Source of the DNA: Mangrovihabitans endophyticus
GTDB lineage: Bacteria > Actinomycetota > Actinomycetes > Mycobacteriales > Micromonosporaceae
Reading direction: 5' to 3'
DNA: 64,000 bases
NCBI RefSeq assembly: GCF_014646155.1
Contig: NZ_BMMX01000007.1
Coordinates: forward strand, 1 to 64,000
The notes under the pieces were generated by a model. The model saw only the letters and a program-made list of their open reading frames with translations. It was not told the DNA's origin and searched no databases. A program made the translations under genes and the position numbers. Shown here piece after piece: positions 1-8,122 of the stretch (position 1 is the stretch's first letter; every line of letters begins with the position of its first letter).

Positions 1-79
1 CGGGGCCGGGCGCGGGGTGCGGGCGGGCGCGGGGTGCGGGCGGGCGCGGGGTGCGGGCGCGGGGCGGGCGCGGGGTGGA
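1..79. repeat. GC-rich tandem repeat
   Basis: A G-rich direct repeat built on a 17-base unit, GCGGGCGGGCGCGGGGT. Two exact copies lie at 19-35 and 36-52, with variant copies on both sides. It may continue beyond the left edge of the window. It lies beyond the qcrB terminator hairpin, so it is probably non-coding. Confidence 0.8.
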
Positions 80-90
80 TGCGGAAAGCG

Positions 91-127
91 AACAGCGCTG
101 GTGTTCCCCGGGGACACCAGCGCTGTT
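91..127 (-). terminator. Hairpin terminator after qcrB
   Basis: The arm at 91-104 (AACAGCGCTGGTGT) is perfectly complementary to 114-127, giving a 14-bp stem; the CCCC/GGGG between them can extend it. It lies about 35 bases after the qcrB stop and has no T tract, as is usual in actinobacteria. It probably ends the ctaE-qcrCAB transcript. Confidence 0.75.
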
Positions 128-160
128 GTTGTCCTCCACGTCAGCCGTGGAGCACCTGCC

Positions 161-1774
161 TCACTTCGAGCCGATCTCCTCGCGCTTCTCGCCGGTCACC
201 GACGGCACCGCCGGCGACACCGGGGCCTCGGCCGGCCGCTCCACCGGGAAGAAGAAGCCCTTCACCGCGGGCGCGAGCGCACCCAGCCGGTTCATCTTCT
301 TCGGCACCACCCAGCCGGCGTAGTCGAGCGGCACCGGGTGGCCGTGGTCGTCCACCGGGCCGAGCGGCTGGTGCACCTCGTAGAACCGGCCGTCCGGCGC
401 ACGCCGGATGATGCCGGTCTCCACGCCGTGCGCCAGCACCTCACGGTCATGCTGTTGCAGGCCGAGGCAGATGCGTACGGCGAGGTAGTAGGCCAACGGC
501 GGCAGGATCACCAGGCCGATGCGGCCCGCCCAGGTCATCGCATTGAGGCTGATGTGGAACTTGTCCGCGATCACGTCGTTGCCACCGGAGAGCGTGGCGA
601 TCAGGAAGAACGTGAAGGCCATCGCGCCGACGCCGACCCGCTCGGGCGCATCCCGCGGACGCTGCAGAAGGTGATGCGAGGTCTTGTCCTTGAGGCGCCG
701 GGCTTCGATGAACGGATAGAACATCGGCACCGTGGTGAGCGCGCCGAGCCCGACCACGGCGGGCCAGAACAGCGGCGGGATGCTGTAGCCGTCGCCGAAC
801 GGCAGCGTGATCTGCCACGCGGGCATCAGCCGGACCAGCCCGTCCATGAACATCACGTACCAGTCGGGCTGGCTGGCCGAGGAGACCTCGGAGGCGCGGT
901 ACGGGCCGAACAGCCAGATCGGGTTGATCTGGAACAGGCCGGCCATCATCGCCACCACGCCGAAGACCGTCATCATGAAGCCGGTCTGCTTGAACACGTA
1001 ACGCGGGAACATGCGCTCGCCGACCACGTTGTGGTTGGTCCGCATCGGCCCCGGCCACTGTGTGTGCTTCTGCATGAACACCAGGCCCAGGTGCACGCTG
1101 ATCAGGGCCAGCAGGGCACCCGGGATGAGCAGCACGTGGCCGATGTAGAAGCGGCCGATGATCAGCTCGCCGGGGAACTCACCGCCGAAGACCGACGCGG
1201 AGAGCCAGGTGCCGATCACCGGGATGGAGAGCATGATCGCCGAGGCGATGCGCAGGCCGGTGCCGGACAGTCCGTCGTCGGGCAGCGAGTAGCCGGTGAA
1301 ACCCTCCAGGAAGCCCAGCAGGAACAGCGCGACACCGATCGCCCAGTTCGCCTCGCGCGGCTTCCGGAACGCGCCGGTGAAGAAGATGCGGGCCATGTGC
1401 ACCACGATCGACGCCATGAACAGCAGCGCCGCCCAGTGGTGCATCTGCCGCAGGAACAGGCCGCCGCGCACCTCGAACGACAGGCGCAGGGAGGACTCGT
1501 AGGCGGCGGACATCTCCGTGCCGCGCAGCGCCGGGTACGCCCCGTCGTACACGACCTCCTTCATCGAGGGGTCGAAGTACAGCGTCAGGAACGTGCCACT
1601 GAGCAGCAGGAGGATGAACGAGAACAGCGCGATCTCGCCCAGCAGGAAGGACCAGTGGTCGGGAAAGACCTTGTTCAGCAGACCGCGTAGCGGGGTCGCC
1701 GCCTGAAAACGGTCGTCCAGGCCCTTGCCGACGTTTGCCGGGACCTGCGACAGCTCGAACTTTCTGCGCTTCAT
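161..1774 (-). CDS. qcrB: Cytochrome bc1 complex cytochrome b subunit QcrB
   Basis: Membrane subunit that oxidises menaquinol in the bcc complex (537 residues). Haem-ligand histidines can be assigned at H112/H126 and H213/H228. The spacings of 14 and 15 residues resemble cytochrome b6 rather than mitochondrial cytochrome b. A PDWY motif stands in place of the quinol-oxidation-site PEWY. Several hydrophobic helices are visible, the first at about residues 43-67. The start ATG overlaps the qcrA stop by four bases (ATGA), so the two genes are translationally coupled. It is the last gene of ctaE-qcrC-qcrA-qcrB and is followed by a strong hairpin. Identity is secure. Confidence 0.97.
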   Translation of the reverse strand: MKRRKFELSQVPANVGKGLDDRFQAATPLRGLLNKVFPDHWSFLLGEIALFSFILLLLSGTFLTLYFDPSMKEVVYDGAYPALRGTEMSAAYESSLRLSFEVRGGLFLRQMHHWAALLFMASIVVHMARIFFTGAFRKPREANWAIGVALFLLGFLEGFTGYSLPDDGLSGTGLRIASAIMLSIPVIGTWLSASVFGGEFPGELIIGRFYIGHVLLIPGALLALISVHLGLVFMQKHTQWPGPMRTNHNVVGERMFPRYVFKQTGFMMTVFGVVAMMAGLFQINPIWLFGPYRASEVSSASQPDWYVMFMDGLVRLMPAWQITLPFGDGYSIPPLFWPAVVGLGALTTVPMFYPFIEARRLKDKTSHHLLQRPRDAPERVGVGAMAFTFFLIATLSGGNDVIADKFHISLNAMTWAGRIGLVILPPLAYYLAVRICLGLQQHDREVLAHGVETGIIRRAPDGRFYEVHQPLGPVDDHGHPVPLDYAGWVVPKKMNRLGALAPAVKGFFFPVERPAEAPVSPAVPSVTGEKREEIGSK

Positions 1775-2880
1775 GGCCGCTCCCAGAAGTCGGGACCCAC
1801 GGTCTCGCGATAGTCGGAACTTGCCACAAAGAAGCCCTCATCGTCCACCGTGATGGGCAGCATGGGCAGCCTGCGGCTCGCCGGGCCGAAGATGGGTCGT
1901 GCATTTTCGGTGATCAAGAACTGCGACTGGTGGCACGGGCAGAGCAGACGGTTGGTCTGCTGCTCGTACAGGCTGGCCGGGCAGCCGGCATGCGTGCAGA
2001 TCTTGGAGAACGCGACGTAGTTGCCCCACATCGCGCCCTTGTTGGCGTGGTCGTTCTCGCTCTTCTGACGCGCGGTCTCGGCGTCGCCCGCCCGCAGATG
2101 GATCAACAGGGTGGGCGAGTCCGCGTACTTGTTCGTCGCGCCGCCGGGGATGCCGGGGAAGACGGTGATCTGGCCGCCGACGCTGACGTCCTCGGGCCGC
2201 AGCGGGGTGCCGTCCTCGCGGGTGAGACGGACCGGCTGGCCGCCGTTGGCACCCGGGTTGAAGCCGGTGCGGAACAGCGGCGAGTCACCCTCGTAAGACG
2301 GCTTGTGCGGGTCGTTGATCAGGCCGCCGACCAGCGGCGCGGCGGCGACCACGCCCAGCGGCGCCAGGCCCAGGCCGATCGCGCCCTTGAGCAGCGGACG
2401 GCGCTGCACGCCCAACTCGTCGACCATGTAGGCCATGGTCTGGCCGGTGATCTGCCGCTCCTCCTCGCTGGAGGGCTGGTCGTGCCGCTGCTGGATGGAC
2501 ACCTCGTGCGGCAGCAGCTTCTTGGCCCAGGCCAGCACCGCGAAACCCAGCGCGAACAGCGCGATGGCCAGGGTCACGCCGAGGATCGGCGTGTAGTAGT
2601 CGTTCAGCGTGTTGCCGAGCTTGAACTCCCACGGCCACACGATGTAGAAGACCAGGAACGCCAGGGCGGCCACCCCGGAGATCATGAACAGCAACGAGAT
2701 GGAACGCACCACGCGCCGCTCGGCCTTCGAGTTCGGCCCGGGGAACTGCGACTCGTACGTGACGATCTCAATGTCGTCGCGCCGGGCGCCCTCCTTGACG
2801 ATGTCGAACCGCGACATCCGCGGGTCGTGCACGTCCACCGCCGACTCGGAGTCGTGGCCGGACTGCTTCAGATCGGTCAT
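1771..2880 (-). CDS. qcrA: Rieske iron-sulfur subunit QcrA
   Basis: Rieske 2Fe-2S subunit that takes electrons from menaquinol and passes them to QcrC (369 residues). The cluster motif is clear near the C terminus: C295-T-H297, C300, then C314-P-C316-H317. C295/H297 and C314/H317 should bind the cluster, and C300 and C316 should form the disulfide. The long N-terminal part has hydrophobic segments around residues 65-90, 97-120 and 170-190, which fits the three-helix actinobacterial type. The start at 2880 is chosen because ATG overlaps the qcrC stop as ATGA; an in-frame start six codons upstream is less likely. Confidence 0.96.
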   Translation of the reverse strand: MTDLKQSGHDSESAVDVHDPRMSRFDIVKEGARRDDIEIVTYESQFPGPNSKAERRVVRSISLLFMISGVAALAFLVFYIVWPWEFKLGNTLNDYYTPILGVTLAIALFALGFAVLAWAKKLLPHEVSIQQRHDQPSSEEERQITGQTMAYMVDELGVQRRPLLKGAIGLGLAPLGVVAAAPLVGGLINDPHKPSYEGDSPLFRTGFNPGANGGQPVRLTREDGTPLRPEDVSVGGQITVFPGIPGGATNKYADSPTLLIHLRAGDAETARQKSENDHANKGAMWGNYVAFSKICTHAGCPASLYEQQTNRLLCPCHQSQFLITENARPIFGPASRRLPMLPITVDDEGFFVASSDYRETVGPDFWERP

Positions 2881-3725
2881 GACTTCCCCGCAATCCACAG
2901 CGCCGCGAAGACCAGGATGGTGATGCCGACGATGAAGATCGCCAGGCCCTCCGTGGTCGGACCGTAGCGCCCCAGGTTGAACACGCCACCCGGGTCCTTG
3001 TCCTGCTGGAGCTGCTGTGTGATGTAGGTGATGATCTCACGCTTCTGATCCGGCGTGATCTCGTTGTCGCCGAACACCGGCATGTTCTGCGGACCGGTCA
3101 GCATCGCCGCATAGATCTGCTCGGCGGTCGCGTCGTGCAGGCCCGGTGCGAACTTGCCGGAAGACAGCGCGCCGCCGGCGCCGCCGAAGCCGTGACATGA
3201 GGTGCAGTTGAGCCGGAACAGCTCACCGCCCTGCGACAGCGCCTGCGGATGCGTGTCCAGGTCGTCGGTCAGCTCACCCGCGGGAATCTGCGGACCGCCG
3301 CCCAACTCCTGGATGTACTGGCCGATCTGCGCCGTCTGCTTGGTGTCGAACTGCGGCGGCTTCTGCTCGGCCTGCGCCTCCTGCCGGGTCATCGGCATGC
3401 GGCCGGTGCCGACTTGGAACTCCACCGCGGCCGATCCGACGCCGATCAGGCTCGGGCCCTTGCCCTCAACGCCCTGGGCGTTGCGCCCATGGCAACTGAT
3501 GCAACTGTTGTCGTACAGCGCCTTGCCGGCCATCGCGTCGTCGGAGAGCTGCCGGTTGTCCTCGGCGAACGCTCCCGGCGCGAAGGCGGTGTAGACGCCG
3601 CCGGCCAGGGCCAGCGCGGCGATCATGCGAACCGCGCCGCCGATCCGACGGCGGGTCCGGCTCGGCGCAGTCCGCCGCCTGCGGAACACCCGGAAACGCC
3701 GGTTGGCGGGGGTGTCAGAAGTCAT
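2877..3725 (-). CDS. qcrC: Diheme cytochrome c subunit QcrC
   Basis: Membrane-anchored diheme cytochrome c (282 residues) that links the bc1 part to the aa3 oxidase in actinobacteria, which lack a soluble cytochrome c. Two haem-binding motifs are visible: C75-I-S-C78-H79 and C174-T-S-C177-H178. The N terminus is very basic (an Arg cluster at about 11-27), followed by a hydrophobic signal/anchor segment at about 33-54. A second hydrophobic helix lies near the C terminus (about 258-279). It sits between ctaE and qcrA in the usual order and overlaps qcrA by four bases. Confidence 0.96.
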   Translation of the reverse strand: MTSDTPANRRFRVFRRRRTAPSRTRRRIGGAVRMIAALALAGGVYTAFAPGAFAEDNRQLSDDAMAGKALYDNSCISCHGRNAQGVEGKGPSLIGVGSAAVEFQVGTGRMPMTRQEAQAEQKPPQFDTKQTAQIGQYIQELGGGPQIPAGELTDDLDTHPQALSQGGELFRLNCTSCHGFGGAGGALSSGKFAPGLHDATAEQIYAAMLTGPQNMPVFGDNEITPDQKREIITYITQQLQQDKDPGGVFNLGRYGPTTEGLAIFIVGITILVFAALWIAGKS

Positions 3726-3767
3726 GGGCTTGTGTCCTCTGGGTTTGACCTTGACGCGAACAGGCGG

Positions 3768-4367
3768 CTACTGAAGCCAATAGATCATGGCGAAGAGCGC
3801 GATCCAGACGATGTCGACGAAGTGCCAGTAGTACGAGACGACGATCGCGGACGTCGCCTGCGCCGGCGTGAACCGGCCCATCGTCGTGCGGATCATGTAG
3901 ACGATGAACGCGATCAGGCCGCCGGTGACGTGCAGGCCGTGGAACCCGGTGGTCAGGTAGAACATCGACCCGTACCCGTCCCCGTTGAGCTTGACGCCCT
4001 CGTGGACGAGGTGGCGGTACTCGTTCGCCTGGCCCAGCACGAAGATCAGGCCCATCACGAAGGTGATCGTGAACCAGCGGCGCAGCGCGAACACGTCGCC
4101 CTTCTCGGCCGCGAACACGCCGAGCTGGCAGGTCACCGACGACAGCACCAAGATGATCGTGAAGGTCGTCGCGTACGGGATTTTGAGGACCTCGGTGTGC
4201 CTCTCCCACATGCTGTAGTCCGCCGCACGGATGGCGAAATACATCGCGAACAAGGCCGCGAAGAACATGAGCTCGCTGGAGAGCCACACGATCGTCCCGA
4301 CGCTGACCATGTTGGGCCGCGTCAGCGAATGGATCCTGCTCTTGTCGATGGCTGAGGCCGCTGTCAC
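3768..4367 (-). CDS. ctaE: Cytochrome c oxidase subunit III CtaE
   Basis: Subunit III of the aa3-type cytochrome c oxidase (199 residues). It is a short form with about five transmembrane helices and the family motif [10 protein letters not shown] near residues 132-141. The start is GTG at 4367. A near -10 sequence (AATAAT on the minus strand) lies six bases upstream and there is no Shine-Dalgarno sequence, so it may be read from a leaderless transcript. It heads the ctaE-qcrCAB operon with 42 bases before qcrC. It is divergent from the receiver-like gene and trpD, as in mycobacteria (from memory). Confidence 0.95.
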   Translation of the reverse strand: MTAASAIDKSRIHSLTRPNMVSVGTIVWLSSELMFFAALFAMYFAIRAADYSMWERHTEVLKIPYATTFTIILVLSSVTCQLGVFAAEKGDVFALRRWFTITFVMGLIFVLGQANEYRHLVHEGVKLNGDGYGSMFYLTTGFHGLHVTGGLIAFIVYMIRTTMGRFTPAQATSAIVVSYYWHFVDIVWIALFAMIYWLQ

Positions 4368-4616
4368 GCGCTCATTATTGCCCCGCGATCAGGCAAGCGT
4401 GCCGCGGGGGGCCCAATCCGGTGCATGTTGTGGCGCGATGAGACGATCTCGGCCCGCCGACCTCGGATGCCTGCCGTGTGATTCGCGAGAAAGCCTGCGC
4501 GGGCGGACGGCGTACGGGATACTGCCGCACCGCGGCGATCCGCCCACGGCCCGACGGGAACGGGTCGGTTCGGTACGATCAGCGTGCAGCTACGAATCTG
4601 GGAGCCAGGTCACATC
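4368..4616. promoter_or_regulatory. Divergent intergenic region ctaE / receiver-like gene
   Basis: 249 bases with no gene that I can support. It must carry the outward promoters. A TACGAT -10-like element lies at 4574-4579 for the plus strand, without a clear -35. On the minus strand AATAAT lies next to the ctaE start. No strong operator was recognised. Confidence 0.4.
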
Positions 4617-5048
4617 ATGAGCGACACCGACAGGTACACCGTCCTGCTCTACAGCGACGACGCCGCCGTCCGGGACCGGATCCGGCTGGCCATCGGCACC
4701 CGGCCGGCCGCCGACCTGGAGGTCGAGTTCATCGACGCGTCGACCTGGGAGGACTGCCGCAACCTGCTGGACGAGTACGAGATCGACCTGATGGTGCTGG
4801 ACGGCGAGGCGACCCCGGCGGGTGGCCTGGGCATCGCCCGGCAGACCAAGGACGAGTACGCCGACCCGCCGCCCACCTGCGTGGTGATCGCCCGCGCCGC
4901 GGACCGCTGGCTGGCCGCCTTCGCCCAGGTCGACCACACTCTGCTCGCCCCGCTCGACCCGGTCACCACCGGCCAGACGGTGGCCGGCATGCTGCGCGCC
5001 CACCGCGACGGCGCGGTGCCGCTGGGCACCCTCGGCACCATCGACTGA
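4617..5048 (+). CDS. Atypical stand-alone receiver-like domain protein
   Basis: 143-residue protein with a response-regulator receiver pattern and no output domain. It starts [14 protein letters not shown], matching the acidic pair after strand 1, and has the putative phosphoacceptor aspartate in LMVLDGEA near residue 61. At the end of strand 5, where receivers usually have Lys-Pro, it has LLAPLDP with no lysine, so phosphorylation chemistry may be altered or lost. GGAG lies at 4601-4604, 12 bases before the chosen ATG; an in-frame ATG 11 codons upstream has no better signal. It is 41 bases ahead of trpD and probably co-transcribed. Function unknown. Confidence 0.75.
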   Translation: MSDTDRYTVLLYSDDAAVRDRIRLAIGTRPAADLEVEFIDASTWEDCRNLLDEYEIDLMVLDGEATPAGGLGIARQTKDEYADPPPTCVVIARAADRWLAAFAQVDHTLLAPLDPVTTGQTVAGMLRAHRDGAVPLGTLGTID

Positions 5049-5089
5049 CGACACCCCGCATCGCCGTACCCCCCGACGAAAGGCCCGCC

Positions 5090-6154
5090 ATGGGCGCACG
5101 CACCTGGCCCGACCTGATCAGCGCGCTGTTGCGCGGCGAGGAGTTGTCGCCGCAGGACACCGCCTGGGCGATGGGCGAGATCATGACGGGCAGTGCGACG
5201 CCGGTGCAGGTCACCGGTTTCGCGGTGGCCCTGCGCGCCAAGGGTGAGACGCCTGCTGAGCTGGCCGGCCTGGTCGAGGCGATGCTGGCCAACGCCACAC
5301 TGATCGACCTGCCGGCCGGCGTGCGCGACCAGGCGGTGGATGTGGTGGGCACCGGCGGCGACCGGGCGCACACGGTGAACATCTCCACCATGGCCGCCAT
5401 CATCGTGGCCGCAGCCGGTGTGACAGTCGTCAAGCACGGCAACCGTGCCGCATCGTCCGCGTGCGGCACCGCGGACCTGCTGGAGCACTTCGGCCTGCCG
5501 CTCGACCTCGGCCCCGCGGGCGTGGCCCGCACGGTGACCGAGGCCGGCATCGGCTTCTGTTTCGCCGCCCGCTACCACCCGGGCATGCGGCACGCCTCGG
5601 TCCCCCGCCGCGAGCTGGGCGTGCCGACGTTCTTCAACGTGCTCGGCCCGCTGACCAACCCGGCACGGCCGCGCGCCGCCGCGGTGGGCTGCTTCGACCT
5701 GCGCATGGCACCGGTGATGGCCGAGGTGTTCGCACGCCGCGGCGATTCGGCGCTGGTGCTGCGCGGCGAGGACGGCCTCGACGAGTTCACCACCGCCGCG
5801 CCCACCCGCGTCTGGTTGGTGCACGACGGCAAGGTCGAAGAGTCACTGGTGGACGCGGCCGATCTTGGCCTGCCCCGCAGCAGCGCCGGTGATCTGCGCG
5901 GCGGCGACCCGACGTTCAACGCCGACGCCGCGCGCCGGATGTTCGGTGGCGAGGCCGGACCGGTGCGTGACGCCGTCCTGATCAACGCCGCCGCGGCGTT
6001 CGCGGCGCAGGCGGGCTTTCCCGGCGGCCTGGAGGCCGCGCTGCGGGCGGGCTTGACGCGTGCGGCCGAGACGGTCGACGCCGGTGCCGCCACGGCCCTG
6101 CTGGAGCGCTGGGTGAGCGTCGCCGTCGCGGCAGCGTCCGCCGCCCAGGAGTGA
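5090..6154 (+). CDS. trpD: Anthranilate phosphoribosyltransferase
   Basis: Joins anthranilate to phosphoribosyl pyrophosphate in tryptophan synthesis (354 residues, normal length). Family motifs are clear: GTGGD and NISTMAA for PRPP binding, KHGNRAASS, then CGTADLLE in place of the more usual GSADLLE. The NVLGPLTNP segment forms part of the anthranilate pocket. The start ATG at 5090 follows GAAAGG at about 5078-5083. There are no other trp genes in the window, so trpD is detached from a trp operon. Its place beside ctaE matches mycobacteria and argues for an old shared gene order. Confidence 0.97.
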   Translation: MGARTWPDLISALLRGEELSPQDTAWAMGEIMTGSATPVQVTGFAVALRAKGETPAELAGLVEAMLANATLIDLPAGVRDQAVDVVGTGGDRAHTVNISTMAAIIVAAAGVTVVKHGNRAASSACGTADLLEHFGLPLDLGPAGVARTVTEAGIGFCFAARYHPGMRHASVPRRELGVPTFFNVLGPLTNPARPRAAAVGCFDLRMAPVMAEVFARRGDSALVLRGEDGLDEFTTAAPTRVWLVHDGKVEESLVDAADLGLPRSSAGDLRGGDPTFNADAARRMFGGEAGPVRDAVLINAAAAFAAQAGFPGGLEAALRAGLTRAAETVDAGAATALLERWVSVAVAAASAAQE

Positions 6155-6161
6155 GCCACCC

Positions 6162-6176
6162 GTGCCGGGCCGGCAC
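6162..6176 (+). terminator. Short hairpin after trpD
   Basis: GTGCCG-GGC-CGGCAC, a 6-bp stem starting eight bases after the trpD stop. A short stem without a T tract, so only a modest candidate. Confidence 0.4.
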
Positions 6177-6291
6177 CTCGGCACGCGGCGCGGACAACAC
6201 GCCGGAGCGGCCTGCTTCCCCATCCGGGTGACCCGTGGCAGCGTCAGAATGACATTCGGGTAATCCCCTGTCAGCGGAGAGGAGCAAGCCC

Positions 6292-6489
6292 ATGAAGGAA
6301 CGCGAGCTGCGCTGCGTCATCTGCGACGCCGACATGACCTTCGAGGCGCCGCCCTGCGTGGACGGACACGACGAATGCCCCGAGTTGCTATGCACGCGAT
6401 GCGGCGCCGCAGAGATCCTGTTTCCCCACGCGCTGCGAGTGCGCCGTCCGGCGCGCCGAGTGGCACCGCAGCAGCGCCGGGTGGCATGA
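6292..6489 (+). CDS. Small Cys-rich zinc-ribbon-like protein
   Basis: 65-residue protein. Two CxxC pairs, CVIC near residues 8-11 and CTRC near 34-37, are separated by an acidic stretch with two more cysteines. This pattern suggests a zinc-binding ribbon, followed by a basic Arg-rich tail. The ATG at 6292 is preceded by a strong GGAGAGGAG ribosome site. A hairpin follows six bases after the stop. It stands alone between trpD and the oppositely oriented ctaF. I do not recognise a function; a nucleic-acid-binding role is only a guess from the metal motif and basic tail. Confidence 0.75.
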   Translation: MKERELRCVICDADMTFEAPPCVDGHDECPELLCTRCGAAEILFPHALRVRRPARRVAPQQRRVA

Positions 6490-6495
6490 CACGCA

Positions 6496-6529
6496 CGAGG
6501 GGCGTGCCCGTCGTCGGGAACGCCCCTCG
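6496..6529 (+). terminator. Hairpin terminator after the small zinc-ribbon gene
   Basis: CGAGGGGCGT (6496-6505) pairs perfectly with ACGCCCCTCG (6520-6529). An inner CCCG/CGGG pair extends the stem around a TCGT loop. It begins six bases after the stop codon. Confidence 0.75.
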
Positions 6530-6541
6530 GCTTCTGCCTGA

Positions 6542-6565
6542 GTGTCGGCGGCCCGCCGCCGACAC
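6542..6565 (-). terminator. Hairpin terminator after ctaF
   Basis: GTGTCGGCGG (6542-6551) pairs perfectly with CCGCCGACAC (6556-6565) around a four-base loop. It lies 11 bases beyond the ctaF stop on the minus strand. With the hairpin at 6496-6529 it insulates the two convergent transcripts. Confidence 0.75.
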
Positions 6566-6576
6566 GTCGTCCGTCG

Positions 6577-7002
6577 TCAGTGCTCGACCGCGTGCCGGGT
6601 CCCCGAGTAGTACTCGAACAGCAGCCCGCACGCGGACAGGATCACCATGATCAGGCCGAGCGCGATCAGCCACCACATCCAGAAGACCAGGCCCAGGCCG
6701 GCGATCGAAGCGGACAGCGCCAAGCCGAACGGCCAGTAGCTGCCCGGGCTGAAGAAGCCGATCTCTCCGGCGCCCTCGACGATCTCGGCCTCGTCCCGGT
6801 CCTCGGGCCGCAGGTCGATGCGTCGCGCCACGAACCAGAAGAAGCCTCCGCACATCGCGCAGAGCAGGCCGGACAGGATCAGCGCGACGGTGCCGATCCA
6901 TTCCAGGTGGCCGGTCTGGCCGTGAGTGTAGAAGCCGTACACCGCGGCGGCGGCGAACAGGAATCCCGCGACCGCGGCGAAGATCTTGTACTCGGTCTTC
7001 AC
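6577..7002 (-). CDS. ctaF: Cytochrome c oxidase subunit IV CtaF
   Basis: Small actinobacterial subunit IV of the aa3 oxidase (141 residues). It has about four hydrophobic segments in two pairs, separated by an acidic stretch (RRIDLRPEDRDEAEIVEGAG) and the typical motif FFSPGSYWPFGLAL. The start is GTG at 7002, five bases after the ctaC stop, so the genes are co-transcribed. The ctaC-ctaF pairing without ctaD matches the mycobacterial arrangement as I remember it. The catalytic subunit gene ctaD is not in this window. Confidence 0.92.
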   Translation of the reverse strand: MKTEYKIFAAVAGFLFAAAAVYGFYTHGQTGHLEWIGTVALILSGLLCAMCGGFFWFVARRIDLRPEDRDEAEIVEGAGEIGFFSPGSYWPFGLALSASIAGLGLVFWMWWLIALGLIMVILSACGLLFEYYSGTRHAVEH

Positions 7003-7007
7003 GTGCT

Positions 7008-7940
7008 CTACTTCCCCGATGCGACGGTGTCGGACTGGTACCAGCTCTGGTTCTGCCGCCGGGTGTCGAACGGTTCGGTGGTCACCGCGTACCGCTCCCG
7101 GCCGGTGAAGCCGGCGGCGCCCATGGCCTCCGGGGAGGTCGCCCCGCCCTTCAGGGCGCCCAGGAACCGGTTGAACCGATCCGGGGAGACGACCACCAGC
7201 TCGAACTGCATGAAGGCGTGATAGGTGCCGCACAGCTCGGCGCACCGGCCGACATAGCGGCCCTCCTTGTCGAGGGTGACCTCGAAGGTGTTGCGCACAT
7301 TGCCCGGGAAGACGTCCCTCTTGAACAGCAGCTCGGGCACCCAGAACGAGTGGATCACGTCACGGCTGGTCTCCTCGAACCGGATCTTCTCCCCGGTGGG
7401 CAGCACCAGCAGTGGGATCTGGTCGGAGGTGCCGAGCGTGGACGCCACGGTGTGCGCGTCCTTGCCGACCCCGTCACGGTAGTTGAACTGCCAGTTCCAC
7501 TTGAACGCGACGACCTCGACGACCTGCTGCGGATTGCGCGACAGCTTGTCCACGTCGGTCTGCACGATCGCCGTGTAGTAGAAGAGGATGCACACCACGA
7601 GCACCGGGGTGACCGTGTAGAGCACCTCCATCGGCATGTTGAAGCGGGTCTGCACGGGCAGCTCGTCGCCGCGCTTGCGGTATCGGATGACGCACCAGAA
7701 GATCAGGCCCCACACCAGGACGCCGACGGCCAGCGCCGCGATCACCGAGGCGATCCACAGGTCGTACATCTTGTGGGCCTGCAGGCTCACGCCCTTGCCC
7801 GGCCATCCGAAGTGACCGAAAGCGCTACCGATGCCGTCCGCGGAGCACCCCGTGAGCAGGGTCAGCAGCGTCACCGTGCCGACCCCGAGCCCGGCGAGCC
7901 GGACCGCTCGCGGCCGTGCGGCCGTACTCTTTACGCCCAC
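7008..7940 (-). CDS. ctaC: Cytochrome c oxidase subunit II CtaC (lipoprotein)
   Basis: Copper-A subunit that receives electrons from QcrC (310 residues). The N terminus carries a lipoprotein signal ending LLTGC with the lipidated cysteine near residue 32. Two transmembrane helices follow, then the periplasmic cupredoxin domain with the CuA motif CAELCGTYHAFM and the upstream HSFWVPELLFK segment. The start GTG at 7940 is chosen for the GGAGGCAGGAG ribosome site just upstream; an in-frame start 23 codons earlier would spoil the signal peptide. It is followed at once by ctaF. Confidence 0.95.
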   Translation of the reverse strand: MGVKSTAARPRAVRLAGLGVGTVTLLTLLTGCSADGIGSAFGHFGWPGKGVSLQAHKMYDLWIASVIAALAVGVLVWGLIFWCVIRYRKRGDELPVQTRFNMPMEVLYTVTPVLVVCILFYYTAIVQTDVDKLSRNPQQVVEVVAFKWNWQFNYRDGVGKDAHTVASTLGTSDQIPLLVLPTGEKIRFEETSRDVIHSFWVPELLFKRDVFPGNVRNTFEVTLDKEGRYVGRCAELCGTYHAFMQFELVVVSPDRFNRFLGALKGGATSPEAMGAAGFTGRERYAVTTEPFDTRRQNQSWYQSDTVASGK

Positions 7941-8109
7941 CTGCTCCTGCCTCCCATGCAGCGCCTCCGGAGCCCTCGGCCACCGGGTCAATCCGGACAC
8001 CGGCGGCAAGGCGTCACCGACGGTCGCACATTACTCGACCTGGCCCTCACGCCCCGTTGCGGGGGTCCGATCTCCACCGCAGCCGGGTAACGCCCGGACA
8101 CCCGGACGA

Positions 8110-8115
8110 TACCGT
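8110..8115 (+). promoter_or_regulatory. -10 element of leaderless promoter (cysteine desulfurase)
   Basis: TACCGT, seven bases before the GTG start at 8123. No Shine-Dalgarno sequence lies between, so transcription should begin at or beside the start codon. Confidence 0.6.
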
Positions 8116-8122
8116 TTCACAG

